A stretch of 64,000 nt of DNA, from assembly GCF_023715415.1 (NCBI RefSeq), contig NZ_JAMBOB010000006.1, positions 186,001 through 250,000 of the forward strand, in the 5' to 3' direction. Source of the stretch: Neobacillus niacini. GTDB taxonomy: Bacteria; Bacillota; Bacilli; Bacillales; Cytobacillaceae. A program made the translations under genes and the position numbers. The notes beneath the pieces are model-generated. The model saw only the letters and a list, made by a program, of their open reading frames with translations. It had not been told where the DNA came from and did no database searches. Shown piece by piece: positions 33,633 to 42,188 of this stretch (its first letter is position 1; the number at the start of each line of letters is the position of its first letter).

Positions 33633-33655
33633 AGGAACAAGCAGGGCTTGTTCCT
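33633..33655 (-). terminator. Hairpin between the two distal terD genes
   Basis: Stem AGGAACAAGCC / GGCTTGTTCCT with almost no loop and without a T-run, so it may be an RNA processing or stabilising hairpin and not a terminator. Confidence 0.45.
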
Positions 33656-33663
33656 AAAAGATA

Positions 33664-34296
33664 TTAACTATAAGAACGAACTACTTCACTTAAGCTTGCT
33701 GCAGTTGTACCAGTTCCAACTGCTGCGAACTTCCATTCAGTGTTGTGACGATAAATTTCTCCAACCACTAATGATGTTTGACCATTGTAATCATCAGATA
33801 AGTTGTAGCGGATTAATTCGTTATTATTCGATGGGTTTACCACGCGAATAAAGGCATTGCGAATCATGCCGAAGTGCTGTTTTCTTTTTACACAATCATA
33901 GATATTAACAACGAATACAAGCTTCTGTACGCTTTGTGGAACACGGCTTAAGTCAACCATTACTTGTTCGTCATCACCGTCTCCGTCACCTGTTAGGTTG
34001 TCACCAGAGTGTTGTACACTGCCGTCTTTACTCTTAAGATTACCGAAGTAAATAACGTCATTGTTGTTTTGAATTTTGTCGTTAGCACCAAGCATGATAA
34101 CGGAAGCATCACAGTCGACATTGGCACCGCCGCCTGCTCCTCCACCGCCAAACAATCCGCCGAAGAGACCGCCGCCTCCGCTTTTACCGCTTTGAACTGG
34201 GTCCCAGCCTAATCCTACCATGATTTTAGATAATCCTGGATTCCCTTTTGTTAAATCTACTCTTTGACCTTTTTGTAAGCTAATAGCCAATTTCAT
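33664..34296 (-). CDS. TerD family protein with glycine-rich insertion (second copy)
   Basis: 210 aa TerD domain: LQKGQRVDLTKGNPGLSKIM, then GLGWDPVQ followed by an insertion of about 25 residues made almost only of Gly, Ala and Phe (GGGGLFGGLFGGGGAGGG), then ANVDCDASVIML and the calcium loop [17 protein letters not shown]. The Gly-rich loop sits between the first two conserved strands and is absent from the other two copies. ATG 34296 after GAGGTGAATG. It resembles YceC-type TerD of B. subtilis in having a longer loop (recalled, not checked). Confidence 0.92.
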   Translation of the reverse strand: MKLAISLQKGQRVDLTKGNPGLSKIMVGLGWDPVQSGKSGGGGLFGGLFGGGGAGGGANVDCDASVIMLGANDKIQNNNDVIYFGNLKSKDGSVQHSGDNLTGDGDGDDEQVMVDLSRVPQSVQKLVFVVNIYDCVKRKQHFGMIRNAFIRVVNPSNNNELIRYNLSDDYNGQTSLVVGEIYRHNTEWKFAAVGTGTTAASLSEVVRSYS

Positions 34297-34321
34297 TCAC
34301 CTCATAATAGAATTTTTTATT

Positions 34322-34488
34322 GGCTGTGTATAAAATATCTGTTGATTTCCACTCTGGGCACTTCGCTTTCCGCAGGCGTTGCGGTGAGCCTCCTCGGCGC
34401 TAGCGCCTGTGGGGTCTCACCTGCTCCGTACTCCTGCAGGAGTCTCGTGCCCTCCGTTCCAATCATTACAATTAGCTTTAACACAGCC
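34322..34488. repeat. MITE-like GC-rich palindromic repeat (167 bp)
   Basis: Bounded by inverted ends GGCTGTGT / ACACAGCC. Inside, GGGCAC / GTGCCC form a second inverted pair, and the centre holds GCGCTAGCGC. The text CACTTCGCTTTCCGC and TGAGCCTCCTCGGCGCTAGC is one I recognise from many intergenic copies in Bacillus genomes. It is clearly GC-richer than its surroundings and falls exactly between telA and terD. On transcription it would fold into a long cruciform-like stem. Confidence 0.8.
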
Positions 34489-34501
34489 TTTTATTAAACA
34501 A

Positions 34502-35605
34502 TTAATATTGTTGTTTCAATTTTTTAAAGTTATCTTGGAGTTGTTCTAGGCGCTGTGTTCCTTCTACACGCAGACGCTTGTTTTCTTCTTCAATAGCTCT
34601 TGTTTCCTGCATACCTTTGATGATAATGTTCCAGGATTCTTCGATGGTTTCGATTTTGATGCTTGGACCACCGGCGAGCCTTGCAATATCTGTGCTTTGT
34701 TTAGAAATGTTTTGCGCATTTTTCAATAGCATCTCGTTGGTTCGGCGATCAAGCTCACTCATCGAATCAGCAACAAGCTTCTGCCTTTTTGCCGCAACTG
34801 CCTGAATAAGACCATTTTTAAAAATAGGAATTGTTGTTACGAAGGCGGAATTAATTTTTCCAATCAGCTTCGTATTTCCTCGTTGCAGCAATCGGATTTG
34901 CGGTGCTGTCTGCAGAGATACCATTTTTGCCATTTCAAGGTCATAAATTCGCTGCTCTAGGGCCTCAATAGAATTTTTCAATGTATCTAATTGCATCGAG
35001 GCAATCTGGTCACCTGCGGCAACACGTGCTTCTAGCTGTGGCAATTGATTGTTTTTAAGTTCTTCTACCTTGATTTCGCCGGCAACCACATATTTTTCAA
35101 GGGTCATATAATATTGATAGTTTTGCTCATACATTTGCTCGAGCATTTTCGTGGAATCGACCATTTCATGCTGGTACTTGGAAATTTCCACGTATACCTT
35201 ATCAATCTCAGAGCCCATCGATTGGTATTTGCCGAAGACCTTTTCAATCATCTTCTCGCCCTTTTTAAAGAGCTTCCCGAAAAATCCAGGTGAGGTTTTT
35301 TGAAAATCCTTCGGGTCGAACCTATCCATAATTTTGGTAAGCTGTTTCAAAAGCTCACCTGAATCTTCCACTTTTGTGGTCCGCATATTGCTTAAGATTT
35401 GATCAGAAAAGCGAGATATTTGAACGGCAGGCTCTTTGCCGAATTCCAAAATTTTAATTTGGTCTCTTTCATCAATCGACTTCGCCAGATTCTGAACTTC
35501 GTTTTCCTTTCGAAGGGCAAGCTTAATGTCTGAAATCTTTGCTTCACTCAGTGTATCTTCTGTGGTTGCCGTCATTAAGTCCGCAGATTTCTTTTGTAGA
35601 TTCAT
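34502..35605 (-). CDS. telA: Toxic anion resistance protein TelA
   Basis: 367 aa, mostly alpha-helical and coiled coil, cytoplasmic. Blocks typical of TelA (PF05816): GFFGKLFKKGEKMIEKVFGKY, TLEKYVVAGEIKVEEL, IRLLQRGNTKLIGKINSAF and MKNAQNISKQSTDIARL-type text near the C-terminus. ATG 35605 after AAGGGGAGA, 4 bp from yceG. Known: TelA/YceH proteins give tolerance to tellurite and some antimicrobials; the mechanism is unclear. Part of the SigW-driven second half of the Ter operon. Confidence 0.94.
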   Translation of the reverse strand: MNLQKKSADLMTATTEDTLSEAKISDIKLALRKENEVQNLAKSIDERDQIKILEFGKEPAVQISRFSDQILSNMRTTKVEDSGELLKQLTKIMDRFDPKDFQKTSPGFFGKLFKKGEKMIEKVFGKYQSMGSEIDKVYVEISKYQHEMVDSTKMLEQMYEQNYQYYMTLEKYVVAGEIKVEELKNNQLPQLEARVAAGDQIASMQLDTLKNSIEALEQRIYDLEMAKMVSLQTAPQIRLLQRGNTKLIGKINSAFVTTIPIFKNGLIQAVAAKRQKLVADSMSELDRRTNEMLLKNAQNISKQSTDIARLAGGPSIKIETIEESWNIIIKGMQETRAIEEENKRLRVEGTQRLEQLQDNFKKLKQQY

Positions 35606-35609
35606 TCTT

Positions 35610-37247
35610 TTAATCTCCCCTTAAATTTTTTAAGATTCCTTGAAAGAACCCTTTCTTCAACTTAAAAGGTTCCTTATATTCTAGATCAAAAACAACATCC
35701 TCTAGCCAGTGGGTATCAAATAAACTATCCTGGAGGAAATTTTCAATATCGTTATGACCTGGCGGGTTATACACAATAATATCAATTCCAAATTGGTTTA
35801 AAAGAAGAATAAGAGCTGCATCAGATCTTGATAGGATACCGCGACACTCATTGTTATAAATAATAAGCTTCGGTACATGCTGTGAATAATCAAATTTCTC
35901 AATCAATTGGGTAATTTCTTTAGGTGTAAACATCGCTTGACTAAATAAATAAATGCTTACCTCTTCCATGCTTTCCCCTGGTAAAGACTTTAAACCCGGT
36001 TTATCACAAATTCGCCGTATCGCATTGGCAATCCCTTTTTGTAAACCTGTTGGCAAAAAGGAATACGGCCAATAATGAGCCTGCATCATCACTTCAGGAT
36101 TCAACAATCCATCCCTTCCAAGCGCATTTCGATAATGGAAGCGAAAATCGTTGGAGCTTGACCATGTAAACGGCAGCTGACGAATCAATAAGCTATGTTC
36201 GAATTCTGTAAGGTTTTGAATTCGATCCCAATACTCTTTACGATTTTTGCTTACACCCTGTATTTTCGCAAACAGCGAAGGTATCTTCACCTGTCCAGCC
36301 TCTACCTCAAACCCGGGGCGAACCATTGCGATTTCTCTTCCAAGTATAAACAATTCATCATAGGTTGTTTTTAAGGTAATAGAAGATGGCGTGTAATCCC
36401 GTAACTGCCAAGGTTTATATAACCCAGAGCCCTCCTGATTAAGAATGGTCTCAATTTCCCTTGAAGCCCGGTAGGCGACAGTGGTTTGGCGATTTCTTCT
36501 CTCCGTTGGGAATGGCTCAGCCTGCTGTTTGTTTGGAAAATGGTGTGTAAAGATTTCCTCTTCAAGATAGCCTGCTAACACATCACTTCCATCGGGATGG
36601 AAAATCACTAAATCACAGCCTAGCTTCATTAAATAATAAACAAAATAAGGCTGACTTCGTTTCATATCGCCGTACCAAAGGAATTTTGGCATTCCCTTTT
36701 CCAAGTCAATACCCTCTAATAAAGGATTTAGATGGTTCATCGACCACTTTATTACGTCGACTAGAACCCTTCTTAGTTCATGATTTTTCAAACCGTCCTT
36801 TTCACGATGGGTAAAAAGTTCGAGCGTCGCAATCATGGCTTCCCTTACTTTTCGATGTATGGCTGGGATTTTTAACTTATACAGCAGCTGTTCACCATCA
36901 AGAAAAGCTGTGAACCGATTAATTGAAAGCTTCTGTTCCTGACCGATATTAAACACCTTTTGAATCGATTGAAAATGCTGATTATCTATACTTTTATTTA
37001 GTGAATCCTCACTTAAAAGATGTAAGTGGGTGTCAGGTGAGGAAACATACTCAAAAAGCTGATTGTAATACTCATCACTATCAATCGGAATTCCAAGGAA
37101 TTTCCCCAGTACTTGCCCAATCTGAATAGTTCCCTTGTCTATCGAAAATTCAGGACGTTCTGACAGGGGCGTTTTCAGCATATCAAGCCAATTTTCATAT
37201 GAAAGGGATACAGGTCGGACATTCAGTTGGTTGTATGGTAAGTTCAT
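35610..37247 (-). CDS. yceG: YceG family Ter-system protein
   Basis: 545 aa, no signal or membrane segment. Matches the YceG_bac family by context and text: ENWLDMLKTPLSERPEF at the N-terminus, VDVIKWSMNHLNPLLEG, PKFLWYGDMKRSQPYFVYYL and LGCDLVIFHPDG in the middle, ESMEEVSIYLFSQAMFTP and IDIIVYNPPGHNDIEN near the end. The two segments ending in FHPDG and YNPPG suggest a duplicated Rossmann-like unit. Function unknown; always with TelA in Ter clusters. ATG 37247 after GGGAAGGGA. It has its own SigW promoter 108 bp upstream. Confidence 0.88.
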   Translation of the reverse strand: MNLPYNQLNVRPVSLSYENWLDMLKTPLSERPEFSIDKGTIQIGQVLGKFLGIPIDSDEYYNQLFEYVSSPDTHLHLLSEDSLNKSIDNQHFQSIQKVFNIGQEQKLSINRFTAFLDGEQLLYKLKIPAIHRKVREAMIATLELFTHREKDGLKNHELRRVLVDVIKWSMNHLNPLLEGIDLEKGMPKFLWYGDMKRSQPYFVYYLMKLGCDLVIFHPDGSDVLAGYLEEEIFTHHFPNKQQAEPFPTERRNRQTTVAYRASREIETILNQEGSGLYKPWQLRDYTPSSITLKTTYDELFILGREIAMVRPGFEVEAGQVKIPSLFAKIQGVSKNRKEYWDRIQNLTEFEHSLLIRQLPFTWSSSNDFRFHYRNALGRDGLLNPEVMMQAHYWPYSFLPTGLQKGIANAIRRICDKPGLKSLPGESMEEVSIYLFSQAMFTPKEITQLIEKFDYSQHVPKLIIYNNECRGILSRSDAALILLLNQFGIDIIVYNPPGHNDIENFLQDSLFDTHWLEDVVFDLEYKEPFKLKKGFFQGILKNLRGD

Positions 37248-37354
37248 TCATAATCCCTTCCCTCAAATAAGCGAAAGATTTTTATTCATTACAGTAAAAT
37301 TATGTAAGGGTATTCTTTACCATCATATCACAGTTAAATAATTGGTTCATTGTT

Positions 37355-37382
37355 TATACGAAAGTAATCATAAAATGTTTCA
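37355..37382 (-). promoter_or_regulatory. SigW promoter of yceG-telA-terD-terD
   Basis: Minus strand: TGAAAC (37377-37382), exactly 16 bp, CGTATA (37355-37360). This is a textbook SigW site. It starts the second transcription unit of the Ter island at the point where the strand-opposed small membrane gene interrupts the operon. Confidence 0.85.
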
Positions 37383-37466
37383 CTCTCATACGTAATTCCC
37401 TCATTTTTCACCTTTTTCCCTGTCCTTACATATTATTGGAGTACTCACATAAAAGTAGGTGACCTC

Positions 37467-37712
37467 ATGAGATTCATATTTAAGCGGCCAAGAATGGAAG
37501 ATGTTAGCGAGGAATTAAATATTATTATGGAATTAATGGTCTCCAAAACCTTCGTTATCATCGATTTGTTCTGGTTATGCTTACTTTTTACACTGTTACT
37601 ATCTCCCGTTCTTGCCACTGTTAGTATGTCAGTTTTATTTTTCTGCGCTTCTTTTGCTGTGTTCAATGGTATCTATTTTTATTTCTTTTATCCTTATATT
37701 AAGAAAAGTTAG
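37467..37712 (+). CDS. Small two-helix membrane protein
   Basis: 81 aa: a polar head (MRFIFKRPRMEDVSEEL), helix 1 (FVIIDLFWLCLLFTLLLSPV), helix 2 (SVLFFCASFAVFNGIYFYFF) and a short basic tail YIKKS. ATG 37467 follows AGGTGACCTC. It is the only gene on the plus strand within the Ter island and its end overlaps the HAD gene stop by 14 bp. No family recognised. The good SD and clean two-helix topology support a real gene, perhaps a membrane partner of the Ter system. Confidence 0.65.
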   Translation: MRFIFKRPRMEDVSEELNIIMELMVSKTFVIIDLFWLCLLFTLLLSPVLATVSMSVLFFCASFAVFNGIYFYFFYPYIKKS

Positions 37713-38508
37713 CTTGAGTGATAATACACTCACCGAAACGTTTGAGAATCTCTTCCCCTGCAGCAATGCCGAGCTGGTTTGTCAGCGTGATATCAGCTGG
37801 TCCCATTACTTTAAGCAGTTCTCCATGACTTGGGACGAATCGATAGGTGCAGTTCTTTAGAAAATCCCAATCTAGAACAGAATCACCCGCACCTGCCATT
37901 GCTTTCATTCCTTCTCGGTTACAAATATATTCAAGTGCCTTCCCCTTGCTTATAGCAGTTGGAATAAAATAAAGTTTTCTTCCTTGAAGACTCATTTTCC
38001 ATCCATATTGCGCTGTTAGCTCACGGATTTCTATCAGTTCAGATGGAGTCGGAAGACAATTTAAGATAAAGTAAAAAAATAGATTCTCAGCATGCTTTCT
38101 TTCCCCATCTAAAATAATTTCAGCATTTCTCAAGGCAGAAAGTAACTCTTCCTCAGGTGCACATCCATTTTTCAAATGAATGATTAATTGATCTGACCAT
38201 TCCTTTAAAGGTTCGCCTTTATACAATATCTGAGCTCCATTTGTCGTAATCGCATAGGTCAAGGGTACTTCTTGTTCAAAAATCACAAATCTCTTAAATT
38301 GTTCCGTTGTTCGTGTTGTAACGGGTATAAACAAGCTGTGCGAGCTGACTTCTTTTAACATCGAAAAAGCAGCTTCCGTCATATATCCAGTCCAGGATCC
38401 TTTATGGAATTCAACCGGCTTCAATACGATATTCTCCGGGATACCGAATTCTTCGAGTGCCCGATTGGAATACATGAGTGTTCGATCAAGATCTGATGCT
38501 GTTATCAT
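37699..38508 (-). CDS. HAD superfamily hydrolase of the Ter biosynthetic module
   Basis: 269 aa. Motif I is ITASDLDRTLMYSN (nucleophile Asp and the second Asp), motif II Thr is in FIPVTTRTTEQ, the Lys in AISKGKALEYI and motif III/IV AGAGDSVLDWDFL. Cof/MPP-type cap by length. The ATGA start overlaps the upstream gene stop by 4 bp, so it is tightly coupled. In published comparative analysis of Ter systems (Anantharaman, Iyer and Aravind), such phosphatases travel with phosphoribosyltransferases and a lyase and are proposed to make a nucleoside-like metabolite. Confidence 0.88.
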   Translation of the reverse strand: MITASDLDRTLMYSNRALEEFGIPENIVLKPVEFHKGSWTGYMTEAAFSMLKEVSSHSLFIPVTTRTTEQFKRFVIFEQEVPLTYAITTNGAQILYKGEPLKEWSDQLIIHLKNGCAPEEELLSALRNAEIILDGERKHAENLFFYFILNCLPTPSELIEIRELTAQYGWKMSLQGRKLYFIPTAISKGKALEYICNREGMKAMAGAGDSVLDWDFLKNCTYRFVPSHGELLKVMGPADITLTNQLGIAAGEEILKRFGECIITQANFS

Positions 38509-39626
38509 TTGCTAGTCCCCTTAACCGATTTAATTAAGCCCATACATAAATAATTCATTTGCGGATAGGCAATGACCTCTACGTCCTTTTCTTCTGCCAG
38601 CATGAGGATATGTTTCACAAATGGGCTAGAAGGATCGCGCATGAGGATTTTCCAAGGGACTCTTCGGAGAAGGACACGTGTGGTCTCCCCGACTCCTGGT
38701 TTTATTAAATTCGTACTATCAATCTCAAATTCTGCCTGAATGTTTTTAACATCCTGCATACCTAAATATTCAGTTTTAATCTCTTCTTTTACCCTTTTTA
38801 TTGCGGCTTTCTCCGCCTTGTCCATAATGGCTGGAAATTCAGCTGCAATCAACTCGATATATTTATTGGAGACATCACTGGATAGAAGCTCCCGGTAATA
38901 TTTAGCGCCGTGAAAATCAGATTCACCAATATAGTGAGAATTTAATACAGTCCGGCTTACAAGTCCTGAGACGGTCGAATTTAAACAAGCACTCGGAATC
39001 AAAAAGTCCTCTCGCGTGCCAAAAAGCGAAGTACAATAACCTGGATCGGCAATGACGGCAAGTTTATCATCCAGTCTAATTTGATACTTTTCTTCAAACT
39101 CCTGGCATGCTTTTGTAAGTTCAATCGAAATGGCTCCTTTTCCTGTCCAGCCATCCACAAATTGAATTTTGCCTTCAGGATGTTTAGCGAGGATATAATG
39201 GAGCGCATTTTCATCTATTCCTCTGTCACGGATAATAGAAATACTATAATGTGGTAAAGAGACACCATACCGTAAACGAATATATCTTTTTATCAGAATC
39301 CCAACTGGCGTTCCTGCTCTAGCTAAGGATACAAGAATGGCTTGGCTCCCCTTAAGACGATAGATTTGCTCTGCAACAATCCCAACGCATAAGGCCACCT
39401 TCGTTTTATATTCACTGGTGGTATTCCAAAACAAATCTACATATTCCTTTGGCGGCTGGTATTCAATCGGGAGTGACTCACTATAATGCTGACCAGATTG
39501 AACTCTCAATTCCCGATTTGCGGTCGAATCTTCCAGTTCAATATCACTTAAATCCTTTAATAGAAAAAGAACATCTTCCTCAGAATAGCTTCCCATTTTC
39601 GCAGGCTGATTGGTTATGATTGACAT
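38505..39626 (-). CDS. Phosphoribosyltransferase-like/StiP protein with PELOTA-type C-terminus
   Basis: About 373 aa. The PRTase fold is seen in AILVSLARAGTPVGILIKRY and the PRPP loop IQFVDGWTGKGAISIEL; this family (PF11202) has been labelled cysteine protease StiP in databases, but the PRPP-type loop argues for a transferase. The last 100 residues (RVLLRRVPWKILMRDPSSPF, VEVIAYPQMNYLCMGLIKSV) form the PELOTA-like RNA-binding domain described in Ter clusters. The start chosen is ATG 39626 after GGGGTG; it overlaps the upstream gene by 47 bp. Confidence 0.85.
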   Translation of the reverse strand: MSIITNQPAKMGSYSEEDVLFLLKDLSDIELEDSTANRELRVQSGQHYSESLPIEYQPPKEYVDLFWNTTSEYKTKVALCVGIVAEQIYRLKGSQAILVSLARAGTPVGILIKRYIRLRYGVSLPHYSISIIRDRGIDENALHYILAKHPEGKIQFVDGWTGKGAISIELTKACQEFEEKYQIRLDDKLAVIADPGYCTSLFGTREDFLIPSACLNSTVSGLVSRTVLNSHYIGESDFHGAKYYRELLSSDVSNKYIELIAAEFPAIMDKAEKAAIKRVKEEIKTEYLGMQDVKNIQAEFEIDSTNLIKPGVGETTRVLLRRVPWKILMRDPSSPFVKHILMLAEEKDVEVIAYPQMNYLCMGLIKSVKGTSK

Positions 39627-40974
39627 TCGTTTCACCCCTTGCATGCGAGAAAAAGACGATTTTAATCGACTTTATCTGTAATTTTTCTACTTGTTTTACT
39701 AATGGCTTAAGGTTTTCTGCAGGTACTTCTCTCTCTAAAAAAACAAATAATTCATCATATTCTCCAGGCGGAATATTGTAAACAAAATGAGCAATATCCA
39801 AGTCCTCTGGATTAGGAAAACTGATTCCATGTCTTGCACCATAGTCAACTATATCTTGAATATAGATAGGACTTCTCGTACTTGATTGATAAAAGACATT
39901 ATTGCCCATTTCCGCAGCCAATTTCATTGGAATATACATAAATTCTCCGGTACCTAAACAAAGAGTCTTCGCTCCCGTCCTGTGTTGTCTTAACACAGCA
40001 GCTGCAGCACTTATTTTCTTATGAAGTACTTTATTATCGTGGCTATCGGTCCCGAAGCGACCTGTTTCTTTGATAAGAGAAGTTGAATTATTAATCGTGG
40101 AGCATGCTTTATCAAAGAAATCAGATAATGATACTCTTTCAATACATGGTCCAATTTCTTGATATGTATGTGGCTTCTCTTGTTCTTGAAGCTGACCAAT
40201 TGCTTCTACATGAACATTACCACTCATCAAACTAACAATGTTAATGCTTATCCCAAGTGTTTTTTCTAGTTGGGCAAACTGTTGTTTGTTTTCCTCTGAA
40301 CGCCAATCCAAAATCGATACAACACTGTATTCCTTCCTTGGAAACTGAGCATGGATGGATTGAATAATATTGATGGCTGTTTTTCCCGTTGTCATTTCAT
40401 CATCTACTAAAATAATTTCCCGTTCATTATTAATCATGTCGAGCGGAATATAACAGCGATGCGAGGTAGCGTGAGAATGCTCTTCTTCAAAGGTTATACT
40501 AGGTGTTAAACTACTAATCTCTTCTCGCGTCGTGTGGAAAAACTCTGCACCCAGAAAGCAATCAAAAAAAGCGTGCCCAAGAGCGGTCGCAGTCTCAGCA
40601 AATCCGATAACAACCGGGTTAACAGACTTGGGGATAAAAGCCACACTTTGAAACTGTGTTTCTTTTTGAATAAAAGCTCCGATTAAATCTTTTGTAACCT
40701 GACCATTCAAACCTTTTACATTTTCAGCATATCTTGCTGCAAGTAATGAGGCTGTTAACAGACCTTTTTGGGGATGAATGGGTAAATGCTTCCCAAGTAC
40801 TTTACTGACAAATAAAAACGAACGTTTTTTATTAATTCTTGCGGCCATAGTAAACAGTTCTTCAAGAGGTAACTGATATGGATTTTCAGTAACTTCAATG
40901 TCTACATTAATTGCGTCAAGAATTGTATACGTATACGTCTTTTTTGATAAGGTCGATATTTGTGTATCCTTCAT
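39580..40974 (-). CDS. Ter-system phosphoribosyltransferase with TRSP domain
   Basis: About 464 aa. The PRTase_2 domain has the full PRPP-binding loop EIILVDDEMTTGKTAINI near residue 210. The C-terminal TRSP-type domain includes KTLCLGTGEFMYIPMKLAAE and NVFYQSSTRSPIYIQDIVDY, where the Ser-Pro-rich text gives the name. Start at ATG 40974 (MKDTQIST), with GGGGTG five bases upstream; overlaps the lyase gene by 59 bp. Predicted to attach a base-like group to ribose phosphate in the proposed Ter metabolite pathway. Confidence 0.87.
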   Translation of the reverse strand: MKDTQISTLSKKTYTYTILDAINVDIEVTENPYQLPLEELFTMAARINKKRSFLFVSKVLGKHLPIHPQKGLLTASLLAARYAENVKGLNGQVTKDLIGAFIQKETQFQSVAFIPKSVNPVVIGFAETATALGHAFFDCFLGAEFFHTTREEISSLTPSITFEEEHSHATSHRCYIPLDMINNEREIILVDDEMTTGKTAINIIQSIHAQFPRKEYSVVSILDWRSEENKQQFAQLEKTLGISINIVSLMSGNVHVEAIGQLQEQEKPHTYQEIGPCIERVSLSDFFDKACSTINNSTSLIKETGRFGTDSHDNKVLHKKISAAAAVLRQHRTGAKTLCLGTGEFMYIPMKLAAEMGNNVFYQSSTRSPIYIQDIVDYGARHGISFPNPEDLDIAHFVYNIPPGEYDELFVFLEREVPAENLKPLVKQVEKLQIKSIKIVFFSHARGETNVNHNQSACENGKLF

Positions 40975-42112
40975 GCAGCACCCCATAAAGCTGAGATTTT
41001 AATAGAATTTTTTTTGCCCAAAATAAATGGGGCTTAATTTCATTCATTTTATTGGAAAAATCACTCTTTTTTACACCAATTTCACCGTTTGCTGCTTCAA
41101 CAATTGAACATGCATCGATGTATTCCTCGTACGTTACAACATTAAGGGCCTGGACTGCTTTAATATGGGTAGGATGGATGATTGTTTTTCCCGTTAACCC
41201 ATTGGCAATGTCCATTAATACCTCTCTAATAAGACCGTCCAAATTTTGATCAATTAGTTCAGCCCGCCATTTCAAGCCTTCATCACCATAACGTTCACGA
41301 AAAGGCGTTTGCCTCAGCTGAGGCTTTAACATTCTTGGTTTTGAGGAGAAATACTCCCAGACCGGTCCTGAAATCACATAGGGGCTCTCTGATCGTTGAA
41401 AAACATTAATGATATCGGCAATGCAATCTCGTAAAACAGCAATCTCGTAAACCGTGGTATCTACACTTCTGCGAATGCCATATAACCCGCAGAAATCCGT
41501 AGCCCCAATTCGAACATTCAAAATATTATTCTTATACTGATCCAAGAGATGTTTAATATCCATTAGTTCAGTCATTCTTGTTTCTTTTTGTATAATTCTA
41601 TCACTTTCAAGTATAGGCATGGCGTAAAAAGGCTTGTATTCTGTATGTATTTTCACAATCTCAGCTAATAAAGCTTTACCAGATTCCGCATTAAATTTCG
41701 GTAAAACCACACCTGTTAACAGTTCAATGGCATTCCCTAATTGTTCTTTGATTCTTCTAAGCTGCTCTATATTCCGAATCCGGATAAACATGAGCGGCAG
41801 GTCGTCAATCGTTAAATAGTTTTTGTTGATTTCACCATATAGCTTAAGCAATTCCTCTACTAGCAGTACTTCCGCTTTTTCAACTTCAATATCACCAACG
41901 GCATCCTCTAGGTCAATCACGAGCGAAGTTAGTCCTTCATGCTTTTTTGAGAGGAGGTCTTGATGAATGTTTGGACGAGTTGCTGGCATATATAGCGTTG
42001 CACCTAAACCATAGGATAAAAGCTCTCGATCACTGTACTTGTTAAAGTCCTTTGGCGTTTGAAAAAACAATGCCTTTAGCTCATTTTCATAAAAATAAGT
42101 AAAATACTTCAT
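40916..42112 (-). CDS. HpcH/CitE-like C-C bond lyase of the Ter module
   Basis: 398 aa, TIM-barrel lyase family (C-C_Bond_Lyase, related to citrate lyase beta chain). Motifs: GATLYMPATRPNIHQDL, LVIDLEDAVGDIEVEKAE (metal Glu/Asp), LMFIRIRN, VLPKFNAESG and IGATDFCGLYGIRRS. Substrate unknown. ATG 42112 after AAAGGAG. A terminator-like hairpin separates it from terC, so its level is probably lower than that of terD and terC under the same promoter. Confidence 0.87.
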   Translation of the reverse strand: MKYFTYFYENELKALFFQTPKDFNKYSDRELLSYGLGATLYMPATRPNIHQDLLSKKHEGLTSLVIDLEDAVGDIEVEKAEVLLVEELLKLYGEINKNYLTIDDLPLMFIRIRNIEQLRRIKEQLGNAIELLTGVVLPKFNAESGKALLAEIVKIHTEYKPFYAMPILESDRIIQKETRMTELMDIKHLLDQYKNNILNVRIGATDFCGLYGIRRSVDTTVYEIAVLRDCIADIINVFQRSESPYVISGPVWEYFSSKPRMLKPQLRQTPFRERYGDEGLKWRAELIDQNLDGLIREVLMDIANGLTGKTIIHPTHIKAVQALNVVTYEEYIDACSIVEAANGEIGVKKSDFSNKMNEIKPHLFWAKKILLKSQLYGVLHEGYTNIDLIKKDVYVYNS

Positions 42113-42136
42113 TCTAAATGACTCCTTTAATAAAAA

Positions 42137-42171
42137 AGAATGGGGACTGACTTTCGTCTGTTCCCCATTTT
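42137..42171 (-). terminator. Hairpin between terC and the lyase gene
   Basis: Minus-strand stem AATGGGGA / TCCCCATT (42139-42169) followed by CTTTTTTATT. A true terminator by form, though the downstream genes have no other obvious promoter. Confidence 0.75.
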
Positions 42172-42188
42172 ATGTCTTACGTTGATAA

